This document shows positions 26,747 through 34,072 of a DNA stretch of 34,467 bases, piece by piece. The position numbers and the translations under genes are program-made. The notes beneath the pieces were generated by a model. It ran no database searches. It was given only the letters and a program-made list of their open reading frames with translations, and was not told the origin of the DNA. Positions within the stretch are counted from its first letter, which is position 1, and every line of letters begins with the position of its first letter. The DNA lies in contig NZ_JVEE01000051.1 of assembly GCF_001073155.1 (NCBI RefSeq), positions 1-34,467 of the forward strand, read 5' to 3'. The DNA is from Streptococcus parasanguinis (GTDB lineage: Bacteria > Bacillota > Bacilli > Lactobacillales > Streptococcaceae).

Positions 26747-26834
26747 TATTTAACCCTATTTTAACATATTTTTTATAAAAGTGTTGACATTTTTTAAATA
26801 ATTTATTATATTAATAAATGAAAAGGGTTACATA
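26747..26834. promoter_or_regulatory. Divergent gntR/bgaC control region with paired operator-like sites
   Basis: AATAGGGTTAAATA (bottom strand, 26747-26760) and AAAAGGGTTACATA (top strand, 26821-26834) agree at 12 of 14 positions in opposite orientation. The first overlaps the start of a leftward extended -10, TGTTAAAAT (bottom strand, ending 26758). The second covers the predicted start of the bgaC transcript. The second also fits a CRE (TGAAAAGGGTTACA, 26819-26832) with one central mismatch, so GntR and CcpA may compete here. Confidence 0.6.
26784..26812 (+). promoter_or_regulatory. Promoter of the bgaC-PTS operon
   Basis: A perfect TTGACA (26784-26789), 17 bp and TATATT (26807-26812). 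The two operator-like sites flank it. Transcription should start near 26819. Confidence 0.8.
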
Positions 26835-26851
26835 TAAGAAAGGGGGCGTTT

Positions 26852-28639
26852 ATGGGAGTTTTTGAGATTCGCGATGCTTTCTATTTAAAAGATCAACCCT
26901 TCAAGATTTTATCCGGAGCGATCCATTATTTCCGAATTGACCCAGCAGACTGGTATCATTCCTTGTATAATCTAAAGGCTTTGGGTTTTAACACGGTTGA
27001 GACCTATGTCCCTTGGAATGCGCATGAACCCCGCAAAGGGCAGTTTGACTTTAGTGGTCGATTGGATCTAGAGCGTTTCATTCAAACAGCCCAGTCCCTA
27101 GGACTTTACATGATTGTAAGGCCGTCGCCCTTTATCTGTGCAGAGTGGGAATTTGGTGGATTACCAGCCTGGCTCTTGGAAGAAGACCTGCGAATCCGCT
27201 CATCAGACCCAGCCTTTATCGAAGCGGTGGATCGTTATTATGATCGCTTGCTTGGCTTGTTGACACCCTACCAAGTGGATCAAGGTGGTCCAATCCTCAT
27301 GATGCAGGTGGAAAATGAGTACGGCTCTTATGGAGAAGATAAGGATTATCTGCGTGCCATTCGGGATTTGATGAAGGAAAAAGGCGTGACCTGTCCTCTC
27401 TTTACATCGGATGGGCCATGGCGAGCAACGCTAAGAACAGGAACCCTGATTGAAGAAGACCTCTTTGTGACGGGAAACTTCGGTTCCAAAGCAGCCTATA
27501 ACTTTGGTCAGATGAAAGAATTCTTTGACGAATACGGCAAGAAATGGCCCTTGATGTGTATGGAATTCTGGGATGGCTGGTTTACCCGCTGGAAGGAACC
27601 CGTGATTCGAAGGGACCCAGAGGAGTTGGCAGAAGCTGTACATGAGGTCTTGGAGCTCGGCTCCATCAATCTCTATATGTTTCATGGCGGAACCAATTTC
27701 GGCTTCATGAATGGTTGCTCAGCTCGGGGTACGCTTGATTTGCCACAGGTGACATCCTATGACTATGGGGCTTTGCTCAATGAGCAGGGCAATCCGACGG
27801 AAAAGTATTATGCTATTCAAAAAATGATGGCGACCTACTATCCAGAGTATCCACAGATGGATCCGCTTGTGAAGTCGAGTTTATCTGAACGAACATTGGA
27901 GTTGACCAAAAAGACTAGTTTGTTCGGCAATTTAAACGAGATTGCTCAAGTCACAGAAAGTCTTTACCCACAGACCATGGAAGAAATCGACCACCCATTA
28001 GGCTATCTGCTCTATGAGACAGAAGTGGAAATGGATGCGGAAGAAGAGCGCTTGCGTATCATTGATGCGCGTGATCGGGTACAGGTGTATGCCAATGATC
28101 AGTTGATTGCCACTCAATACCAAGAAGAAATCGGTCAAGATCTTTTTTTAAACGGAAAAAAGAAAACGATTACAAACTTAAAACTCTTGATCGAAAACAT
28201 GGGAAGAGTCAATTATGGGCACAAACTCTTAGCGGATACCCAACGAAAAGGAATCCGAACTGGGGTTTGTATCGATCTTCATTTCAAGCTTTATTGGAAA
28301 CAATATGCGCTTGATTTTAGCCAACTGGACCGCTTGGATTTTTCGAAAGAATGGCAAGAAGGTCAACCAGCTTTTTATCAATTTGCTTTTCATCTAGATC
28401 AGGTTGAGGATACCTTCCTTGATATGACTGGATTTGGAAAAGGGATCGTTCTTGTAAATGGCCACCATATCGGTCGTTTCTGGGAAGTCGGACCGACCAC
28501 TTCACTTTACGTGCCTCATGGTTTCCTCAAAGAAGGAGCTAATAGCCTGATCGTCTTTGAGACAGAAGGGCGTTACCAAGAGACACTTGAACTTGTTCAA
28601 CAACCTACATTCAAAGAAGTAAAGGGGGAAAACTTATGA
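26852..28639 (+). CDS. bgaC: GH35 beta-galactosidase BgaC
   Basis: This 595-residue glycoside hydrolase family 35 enzyme belongs to the type known in pneumococcus to prefer Gal-beta-1,3-GlcNAc. The TIM barrel (about 1-330) shows ILSGAIHYFRIDP, TYVPWNAHEP, RPSPFICAEWEFGGLPAWLL, the acid/base Glu in MMQVENEYGSYG and the nucleophile Glu in CMEFWDGWF. GGTNFGFMNG closes the site. C-terminal beta-sandwich domains end near GFGKGIVLVNGHHIGRFW. There is no signal peptide or anchor, so hydrolysis is likely inside the cell. GGGGG precedes ATG 26852, and the stop overlaps the IIB start (ATGA). Confidence 0.93.
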   Translation: MGVFEIRDAFYLKDQPFKILSGAIHYFRIDPADWYHSLYNLKALGFNTVETYVPWNAHEPRKGQFDFSGRLDLERFIQTAQSLGLYMIVRPSPFICAEWEFGGLPAWLLEEDLRIRSSDPAFIEAVDRYYDRLLGLLTPYQVDQGGPILMMQVENEYGSYGEDKDYLRAIRDLMKEKGVTCPLFTSDGPWRATLRTGTLIEEDLFVTGNFGSKAAYNFGQMKEFFDEYGKKWPLMCMEFWDGWFTRWKEPVIRRDPEELAEAVHEVLELGSINLYMFHGGTNFGFMNGCSARGTLDLPQVTSYDYGALLNEQGNPTEKYYAIQKMMATYYPEYPQMDPLVKSSLSERTLELTKKTSLFGNLNEIAQVTESLYPQTMEEIDHPLGYLLYETEVEMDAEEERLRIIDARDRVQVYANDQLIATQYQEEIGQDLFLNGKKKTITNLKLLIENMGRVNYGHKLLADTQRKGIRTGVCIDLHFKLYWKQYALDFSQLDRLDFSKEWQEGQPAFYQFAFHLDQVEDTFLDMTGFGKGIVLVNGHHIGRFWEVGPTTSLYVPHGFLKEGANSLIVFETEGRYQETLELVQQPTFKEVKGENL

Positions 28640-29112
28640 CTATTGTAGGATGCCGTATTGATGGACGTTTGATCCACGGGCAGGTAGCCAATCTTTGGAC
28701 TACCAAACTAAATGTTTCACGTATCATGGTGATCGATGATGAAGTCGCTCAAAATGATATCGAAAAAAGTGGCTTGAAACTAGCGACACCGCCGGGTGTT
28801 AAGCTCAGTATCTTGCCAGTCGCAAAGGCTGCGGAAAATATCTTGGCTGGAAAATATGATAGCCAACGACTCTTTATCGTAGCTCGCAAACCTGATCGTT
28901 TCCTTCGTTTGATCGAAGCAGGCGTTCAGCTTGAAACGCTGAATGTCGGCAATATGTCTCAATCCGATGAGACACGCGCGATTACCCGCTCGATCAATGT
29001 GGTGGATGCGGATGTGGAAGACTTCAACAAGATCCACGAAAAAGGTGTAAAGATTACGTCTCAAATGGTGCCAAACGACACTGCAGAAGACTTTATGAAG
29101 TTATTAAAGTAA
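28636..29112 (+). CDS. PTS mannose/sorbose-family component IIB
   Basis: This 158-residue cytoplasmic phosphocarrier receives phosphate from IIA and passes it to the sugar during transport. The phosphorylated histidine is H14 in CRIDGRLIHGQVANLW, the family signature. The remainder is the expected alpha/beta fold (RIMVIDDEVAQNDIEK, LFIVARKPDRFLRLIEAG, LNVGNMSQSDETRAI). It overlaps bgaC by four bases, with GGGGGAAAA upstream. IIC follows 26 bases later. Sugar specificity cannot be read directly; context points to a galactose/HexNAc sugar. Confidence 0.93.
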   Translation: MTIVGCRIDGRLIHGQVANLWTTKLNVSRIMVIDDEVAQNDIEKSGLKLATPPGVKLSILPVAKAAENILAGKYDSQRLFIVARKPDRFLRLIEAGVQLETLNVGNMSQSDETRAITRSINVVDADVEDFNKIHEKGVKITSQMVPNDTAEDFMKLLK

Positions 29113-29138
29113 AAGAAAATTTTTAGGAGGAAATTGTC

Positions 29139-30053
29139 ATGATACAATGGTGGCAAATTTTACTACTTACTTTGTACTCAGCTTATCAAATCTGTGATGA
29201 GTTGACGATTGTTTCATCAGCAGGCTCACCAGTCTTTGCTGGTTTCATTACAGGACTTGTTATGGGGGATTTAGGAACAGGTCTCTTTATCGGAGCGTCT
29301 CTCCAATTGACAGTGCTCGGTGTAGGTACTTTCGGTGGAGCTTCTCGTATTGACGCCACTTCTGGTGCCGTTCTTGCAACTGCCTTTTCAGTAGCGCAAG
29401 GTATTAAACCAGAAATTGCGATTTCAACTATTGCCGTTCCCGTAGCTGCTCTCTTGACCTATGCAGATATCCTTGGCCGTATGAGTACTACTGCCTTTGC
29501 ACACCGTATTGATGCGGCGATCGAACGCTTTGATTATAAAGGAATTGAACGCAACTACCTTCTTGGTGCTGTTCCTTGGGCTCTCTCTCGTGCCCTTCCA
29601 GTCTTCTTGGCTCTTGCCTTTGGTGGTGCTTTTGTCCAATCTGTTGTTGACTTTGTTGCAAAATATCAATGGTTCGCAAACGGCTTGACTCTTGCAGGAC
29701 GTATGCTTCCTGGTCTTGGATTTGCGATCTTGCTTCACTACTTGCCTGTGAAACGTCACCTTCACTATCTTGCCCTTGGTTTTGGCTTGACAGCGATGTT
29801 GACAGTGCTTTACAGCAATGTTCAAAGTGTTGGTGCTGCAATTTCTGCTATGCTTGGAACAGATGCGTTTGCAAAACTTCCAAAAGAACAAATGGTTGCC
29901 TTCACAAACAACTTCAAATCTGTATCTATGATCGGGGTTGCCATCATCGGTATCTTCCTTGCAGTGCAACACTTTAAAAACAGCCAACGTACAGTTGTAG
30001 CTGCTCCAGCAAGCAATGTAGAAAGCGGGGAAATTGAAGATGACGAATTCTAA
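29139..30053 (+). CDS. PTS mannose/sorbose-family component IIC
   Basis: This 304-residue membrane subunit forms the sugar channel with IID. It has seven to eight hydrophobic segments. Family features include YQICDELTIVSSAGSPVFAGFITGLVMGD near the N-terminus and LFIGASLQLTVLGVGTFGGASRIDATSGAVLA, and the C-terminus is acidic (ESGEIEDDEF). AGGAGGAAA precedes ATG 29139. The last 14 bases overlap the IID start. Confidence 0.92.
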   Translation: MIQWWQILLLTLYSAYQICDELTIVSSAGSPVFAGFITGLVMGDLGTGLFIGASLQLTVLGVGTFGGASRIDATSGAVLATAFSVAQGIKPEIAISTIAVPVAALLTYADILGRMSTTAFAHRIDAAIERFDYKGIERNYLLGAVPWALSRALPVFLALAFGGAFVQSVVDFVAKYQWFANGLTLAGRMLPGLGFAILLHYLPVKRHLHYLALGFGLTAMLTVLYSNVQSVGAAISAMLGTDAFAKLPKEQMVAFTNNFKSVSMIGVAIIGIFLAVQHFKNSQRTVVAAPASNVESGEIEDDEF

Positions 30054-30861
30054 TAACTACAAACTCACTAAAGAGGATTTTAAACAAATCAACAAACGTA
30101 GCCTCTTCACCTTCCAATTAGGTTGGAACTACGAACGGATGCAGGCTTCTGGTTACCTTTACATGCTTCTTCCACAATTGCGGAAAATGTATGGAGATGG
30201 CACACCTGAATTGAAAGAAATGATGAAATTGCATACGCAATTCTTCAATACTTCTCCATTCTTCCACACCATTATCACTGGTTTTGATTTGGCTTTGGAA
30301 GAAAAAGATGGTGTCAACTCTAAAGATGCGGTTAACGGGATCAAGACAGGTCTCATGGGACCATTTGCCCCTCTTGGAGACTCTATCTTTGGATCTTTGG
30401 TTCCAGCTATTATGGGATCTATTGCAGCAACCATCGCGTCACAAGGTCAACCATGGGGTATCTTCCTTTGGATTGCTGTGGCAGTTGCTTATGATATCTT
30501 CCGTTGGAAACAGTTGGAATTCGCTTATAAAGAAGGTACCAACTTAATCAACAACATGCAAAGTACCTTGACAGCTTTGATCGAAGCAGCTTCTGTACTT
30601 GGTATCTTCATGGTCGGTGCCTTGATTGCAACGATGATCAATGTGGATGTAACCTGGATGCCACACATCGGGGACAAAGCCATCGATATCCAAGACATGC
30701 TCAATTTGATCTTCCCACGCTTGGTTCCAGCTATTATCACAGGTGTGATTTACTGGTTGCTTGGACGTAAAGGAATGAACTCAACTAAAGCTATCTTGTT
30801 GATTATCGTCGCAGCGATTGCCTTCTCTGCCTTTGGTCATTTCTGCTTCGGCATGCAGTAA
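30040..30861 (+). CDS. PTS mannose/sorbose-family component IID
   Basis: This 273-residue membrane subunit is unique to the mannose-type PTS. Signatures: FTFQLGWNYERMQASGYLYMLLP, FNTSPFFHTIITGFDLALEE, GIKTGLMGPFAPLGDSIFGSLVPAI and a hydrophobic C-terminal third. I take ATG 30040 (MTNSNNYKL), with AGCGGGG nine bases upstream. The in-frame TTG at 30034 has no better site. It is coupled to IIC by a 14-base overlap. Confidence 0.92.
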   Translation: MTNSNNYKLTKEDFKQINKRSLFTFQLGWNYERMQASGYLYMLLPQLRKMYGDGTPELKEMMKLHTQFFNTSPFFHTIITGFDLALEEKDGVNSKDAVNGIKTGLMGPFAPLGDSIFGSLVPAIMGSIAATIASQGQPWGIFLWIAVAVAYDIFRWKQLEFAYKEGTNLINNMQSTLTALIEAASVLGIFMVGALIATMINVDVTWMPHIGDKAIDIQDMLNLIFPRLVPAIITGVIYWLLGRKGMNSTKAILLIIVAAIAFSAFGHFCFGMQ

Positions 30862-30872
30862 TGGAGTAGGGT

Positions 30873-31277
30873 ATGGCAAAAGAGTTAGTACTGGTCAGCC
30901 ATGGTCGCTTTTGTGAAGAGCTTAAAGCTAGCACAGAGATGATTATGGGGCCACAAGAATCCATCCATACGGTTGCACTCTTACCAGAAGAAGGGCCAGA
31001 AGACTTTACCGCTAAATTTGAAGCAACAGTCCAAGGTCTAGAAGACTATATTGTATTTGCCGATCTCTTGGGAGGAACTCCTTGCAACACTGTGAGTCGC
31101 TTGATCCTTGAAGGACGTGCGATTGACTTATACGCAGGGATGAATCTTCCGATGGTCATCGAATTCATCAATAGTAGCCTGACTGGTAATGAAGGGGACT
31201 ACCCTGAACGTGCAAAAGAAAGTATTGTCAAGGTAAATGACCTCTTGTCAAACCTTGATGATGATGAAGATGAGTAG
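30873..31277 (+). CDS. PTS mannose/sorbose-family component IIA
   Basis: This 134-residue cytoplasmic protein accepts phosphate from HPr. The active histidine is H10 in ELVLVSHGRFCEELK. FADLLGGTPCNTVSRLIL and GMNLPMVIEFI are typical of the family. The C-terminus is very acidic (LDDDEDE). GGAGTAGGGT precedes ATG 30873. A separate IIA completes the B-C-D-A set, so the transporter is whole. A hairpin separates it from agaS. Confidence 0.93.
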   Translation: MAKELVLVSHGRFCEELKASTEMIMGPQESIHTVALLPEEGPEDFTAKFEATVQGLEDYIVFADLLGGTPCNTVSRLILEGRAIDLYAGMNLPMVIEFINSSLTGNEGDYPERAKESIVKVNDLLSNLDDDEDE

Positions 31278-31286
31278 GTTGGTAGG

Positions 31287-31317
31287 GGAGTCTGGGAGCA
31301 TCATCTCAGACTCCTTT
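31287..31317 (+). terminator. Intra-operon hairpin between PTS IIA and agaS
   Basis: GGAGTCTG (31287-31294) and CAGACTCC (31307-31314) form an 8-bp stem, extended by a G-U and a G-C pair. Only three T residues follow, so it is more likely an attenuator or mRNA-stability element than a full terminator. Confidence 0.5.
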
Positions 31318-31360
31318 CCCATTTATCAACGTTAGATTGTAGAAAGGAACAACAGGTTCT

Positions 31361-32530
31361 ATGTTAGACTATACAAAAGAAGACTTGCAGGAGCTAGGAG
31401 CAGAGATCACAACACGTGAGATTTACCAACAACCAAGGGTTTGGAAAGAAACGGCTCGCTTGTACCAAGAAAGAAAAGCGGAAATAAAAGCTTTCTTAGA
31501 AAAGATTGGACAAGAGCATGACTATATCAAGGTCATCTTGACAGGGGCAGGGACCTCAGCCTATGTGGGTGATACCTTGGTTCCTTACTTGCAGGAAGTG
31601 CATGATGAACGCCACTGGAATTTCCAATCCATTGCGACGACGGATATCGTAGCTCATCCTCAAACCTATTTGAAAAAAGAGGTTCCGACGGTTTTAGTAT
31701 CCTTTGCCCGGAGTGGTAATTCGCCAGAAAGTGTCGCCACCGTGCAGTTGGCCCAAGACCTGGTCGATGAGCTCTATCAGATCACCATTACCTGTGCTGA
31801 AGAAGGAAAACTGGCTTTGCAGGCGCATGGGGATGAGCGCAATCTCTTGCTTCTCCAACCTAAAGAAACCAATGATGCCGGCTTTGCCATGACATCCAGC
31901 TTCACCTCCATGCTCTTGACAGCTCTCTTGGTCTTTGATCCAAGCGAGGAAGAGATCAAGGAAAAACGAGTAGAAGAGCTGGTTCATCTATCTGAGCAAA
32001 TCTTGGAGAAGGACCGTGCGGTCAAAGAAGTGGTCGATCTAGACTTTGAGCGCGTGATCTATCTGGGGGCAGGACCTTTCTTTGGTCTAGCTCATGAAGC
32101 CCAGCTCAAGATTTTGGAATTAACAGCAGGCAAAATCGCAACCATGTATGAGAGTCCTGTCGGTTTCCGTCACGGTCCAAAATCCCTCATTAATGACCAA
32201 ACTCTCGTCTTGGTCTTTGGATCCATTGATCCTTATACCCGTCAGTATGATCTGGACTTAGTTCGCGAAGTTGCAGGAGATCAGATTGCCCGTCAAGTCG
32301 TCCTCTTGACCGATCAAGCTGCAGGGATCGAGCATGTACGGGAAGTGTTAGTGGAAGCTTCTGCAGACTCACTAGATATCTACCGTGCCTTCCCTTACAT
32401 TATCTACGGTCAATTGATTTCTCTCTTGACTTCGCTCAAGGTGCAAAATCGCCCAGACACACCTTCACCGACTGGTACCGTCAATCGGGTTGTTCAAGGG
32501 GTGATCATTCATCCATTTCATAAAGAATAG
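31361..32530 (+). CDS. agaS: AgaS: galactosamine-6-phosphate deaminase/isomerase (SIS family)
   Basis: This 389-residue protein has two SIS sugar-isomerase domains. The first (about 40-190) shows VILTGAGTSAYVGD and SFARSGNSPESVATV. The second (about 215-370) shows YLGAGPFFGLAHEAQLKILELT and YESPVGFRHGPKSLI. This is the AgaS group, which deaminates galactosamine-6-phosphate to tagatose-6-phosphate. ATG 31361 is 12 bases from AAAGGA, a little long. No N-acetylgalactosamine-6-phosphate deacetylase is in the cluster, so NagA encoded elsewhere may supply the substrate (inference). Confidence 0.9.
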   Translation: MLDYTKEDLQELGAEITTREIYQQPRVWKETARLYQERKAEIKAFLEKIGQEHDYIKVILTGAGTSAYVGDTLVPYLQEVHDERHWNFQSIATTDIVAHPQTYLKKEVPTVLVSFARSGNSPESVATVQLAQDLVDELYQITITCAEEGKLALQAHGDERNLLLLQPKETNDAGFAMTSSFTSMLLTALLVFDPSEEEIKEKRVEELVHLSEQILEKDRAVKEVVDLDFERVIYLGAGPFFGLAHEAQLKILELTAGKIATMYESPVGFRHGPKSLINDQTLVLVFGSIDPYTRQYDLDLVREVAGDQIARQVVLLTDQAAGIEHVREVLVEASADSLDIYRAFPYIIYGQLISLLTSLKVQNRPDTPSPTGTVNRVVQGVIIHPFHKE

Positions 32531-32574
32531 CCACTAATTTTCTATAAAAAGTGGAGTGTTTCTTCTTGTGAAAC

Positions 32575-32583
32575 TGATACAAT
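32575..32583 (+). promoter_or_regulatory. Extended -10 upstream of galM
   Basis: TGATACAAT (32575-32583) is an extended -10 without a clear -35. It would start RNA near 32590, which agrees with a GTG 32612 start and would exclude translation from the upstream ATG at 32582. galM may therefore be expressed both from the operon and alone. Confidence 0.45.
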
Positions 32584-32611
32584 GGAGAAAAACAGTGAGA
32601 GGAGAAGGTTT

Positions 32612-33652
32612 GTGAAACAGTATCAAGAAAGCGTGTTTGGAGAATGGCAGAATCAAGAGGTTCGGGCTTATCGCCTCGAAAATGACAAGGGCTACCAATT
32701 ATCTGTCATGACCTATGGGGCGACGATCTTAGAATATGTGACACCGGATAAAGAAGACCAGTTTACGAATATTATTCTAGGCTTTGATCGCTTTGAGGAC
32801 TATGTGGGCAATAGCCCTAAATATGGGGCTAGTATTGGCCCGGTAGCAGGCCGGATTGCAGGGGCAAGTTTTGAACTCAATGGAGAGACCTATCATTTGG
32901 AAGCTAATAACGGTGCTAACTGCAACCACAGTGGATCAACAGGCTGGGACAGCGCTTTGTTTAGCGTGGAGTCGGTAACGGATCAGGAAATTACCCTATA
33001 CACAGAACGTGCAGATGGAACCGGTGGTTTCCCTGGAAATCTCAAGGTCTGGGTAACCTATGGTTTGACGGAAGATGGTGAACTTGAGATTGCCTATCGG
33101 GTAGAAACGGATCAAGATACCTTGGTCAACCCGACCAACCACAGCTATTTCAACCTATCAGGCAACTTCACCCAGCCGATCAATGACCATGTCTTTCAGA
33201 TCAACCATCAAGGGCTTTACCCTATCCATCCAGACGGTGTTCCTCTTCAGACCGTGGATAGAGAAAGTCCTGTTGTCCAGCATCTCTACCAAGCAATGCT
33301 CTTGGAGGATCTTTTTAAGGACTCTGATCCGCAAATCCGTCTGGTAGAAGGATTAGACCATCCATTTGCTCTTCCAGAAGGGCATGAAAATGCCGGCTTT
33401 CTTTACCATCAGCCATCTGGACGTTTTTTGACCTTTAAGTCAGAAGCCCCAGCCTTGGTAGTTTATTCAGCCAATTTCGTAGACGAAACTGTTCATCTGC
33501 AAGGCCAACCAATGGTTCAGCACAATGGCTTGGCTCTAGAATTCCAAACAGTGCCAGACGCCATTCACAGTGACCAAGCTGAAAAGGTCATCTTGAGAGC
33601 AGGTCAAGTCTTCACCAGCAAGACTAGCTACCATGCCATCGCTAAGAAATAA
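32612..33652 (+). CDS. galM: Aldose 1-epimerase (mutarotase) GalM
   Basis: GalM interconverts beta- and alpha-galactose, preparing galactose for galactokinase. The protein is 346 residues from GTG 32612 (MKQYQESVFGEWQ). AGGAGAAGG ends a few bases before it, while an in-frame ATG at 32582 would overlap the -10 box. Signatures: MTYGATILEYVTPD, GPVAGRIAGASFELNG, NPTNHSYFNLSG with the catalytic His, VEGLDHPF and LALEFQTVPDAIH with the catalytic Glu. It ends the glycan operon, handling galactose released by BgaC. Confidence 0.93.
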   Translation: MKQYQESVFGEWQNQEVRAYRLENDKGYQLSVMTYGATILEYVTPDKEDQFTNIILGFDRFEDYVGNSPKYGASIGPVAGRIAGASFELNGETYHLEANNGANCNHSGSTGWDSALFSVESVTDQEITLYTERADGTGGFPGNLKVWVTYGLTEDGELEIAYRVETDQDTLVNPTNHSYFNLSGNFTQPINDHVFQINHQGLYPIHPDGVPLQTVDRESPVVQHLYQAMLLEDLFKDSDPQIRLVEGLDHPFALPEGHENAGFLYHQPSGRFLTFKSEAPALVVYSANFVDETVHLQGQPMVQHNGLALEFQTVPDAIHSDQAEKVILRAGQVFTSKTSYHAIAKK

Positions 33653-33713
33653 GGAGGAAAGGGGAGTGGCCAAACAAGGATGTGAAATCCTTGCTTGAGA
33701 CCTCCTCTTTTTC
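33653..33713 (+). terminator. Composite terminator after galM
   Basis: An inner CAAGGAT/ATCCTTG hairpin and an outer GGAGG/CCTCC pairing are followed by CTTTTTC. The arrangement begins directly at the galM stop. Confidence 0.6.
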
Positions 33714-33737
33714 TCGAAAAAAATTTTTTAGAAAAAC

Positions 33738-33770
33738 TATAAGGAAAGTTTAAGCTTCCTATCGTATACT
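33738..33770 (+). promoter_or_regulatory. CiaR-type promoter of the small RNA
   Basis: TATAAG (33738-33743), five bases, TTTAAG (33749-33754), ten bases, then TATACT (33765-33770). CiaR-activated promoters have TTTAAG-N5-TTTAAG placed ten bases before the -10. Here one half-site is perfect and the other has one mismatch, with exact spacing. Confidence 0.75.
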
Positions 33771-33776
33771 AATACC

Positions 33777-33870
33777 ATCATCAAAGACCTCCTAACTTTG
33801 AATGATAAAACTCCTAAAACTTTTTCATAATAATCTCCCTATAAGAGCCACCAAAACCGGTGGCTTTTTT
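33777..33870 (+). ncRNA. csRNA-type small RNA (Cia-dependent)
   Basis: The predicted RNA is about 94 nt. Its 5' stem pairs ATCAT+CAAAG (33777-33786) with CTTTG+ATGAT (33796-33806, one bulged A) and presents the anti-Shine-Dalgarno loop ACCTCCTAA. A single-stranded middle follows with CTCCTAA and TTTTTCATAATAATCTCCC, which is complementary to a ribosome site plus AUG. A terminator hairpin AGCCACC/GGTGGCT (33846-33852 with 33859-33865) with a T run ends it. This architecture is that of the streptococcal csRNAs, which block translation of targets such as comC. No ORF with a ribosome site is present. Identity is by architecture and promoter; the exact family member is not assigned. Confidence 0.8.
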
Positions 33871-33874
33871 CTAT

Positions 33875-34014
33875 GTACCTTAGCGAACGTTAGTGAGCTT
33901 AGGTACATTGATGCAGTTTGAGCGGAGTGAAAACTACGTTCCTTATTTCTTAGCAAACGTTAGTGAGTTTAGGTATGTTGACGCAGTTCGAACGCTAGTG
34001 AGAACCAGGATCTT
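33875..34014 (+). repeat. Tandem 70-bp structured repeat upstream of ruvB
   Basis: Two copies (33879-33948 and 33949-34014) share CTTAGC-R-AACGTTAGTGAG-Y-TTAGGTA and a downstream GCAGTT-N2-GARCG part. In the first, GTACCTTAGC (33875-33884) pairs with GCTTAGGTAC (33897-33906) with one mismatch. Shorter variants of the AGCGAACG-TTAGTGAG core occur inside each copy and also at 21564-21649. This looks like a dispersed, non-coding element; I see no ORF in it. Confidence 0.7.
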
Positions 34015-34033
34015 TAAAAAACACATTCTATTT

Positions 34034-34065
34034 ATGGTACCGAAGGTATCATTTTTTGCTATAAT
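34034..34065 (+). promoter_or_regulatory. ruvB promoter with inverted repeat in the -35 region
   Basis: TGCTATAAT (34057-34065) is a perfect extended -10. Upstream, ATGGTACC (34034-34041) and GGTATCAT (34045-34052) form an 8-bp dyad with one G-U, followed by TTTTT. It occupies the -35 position, so it could be an operator. Its T run also makes it a possible weak terminator of upstream RNA. Confidence 0.55.
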
Positions 34066-34072
34066 AGACTGT

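Noticed and set aside
33879..34014. CRISPR array
   Set aside because: There are only two imperfect units with repeat-internal variation and no unique spacers of constant length, and no cas genes nearby.
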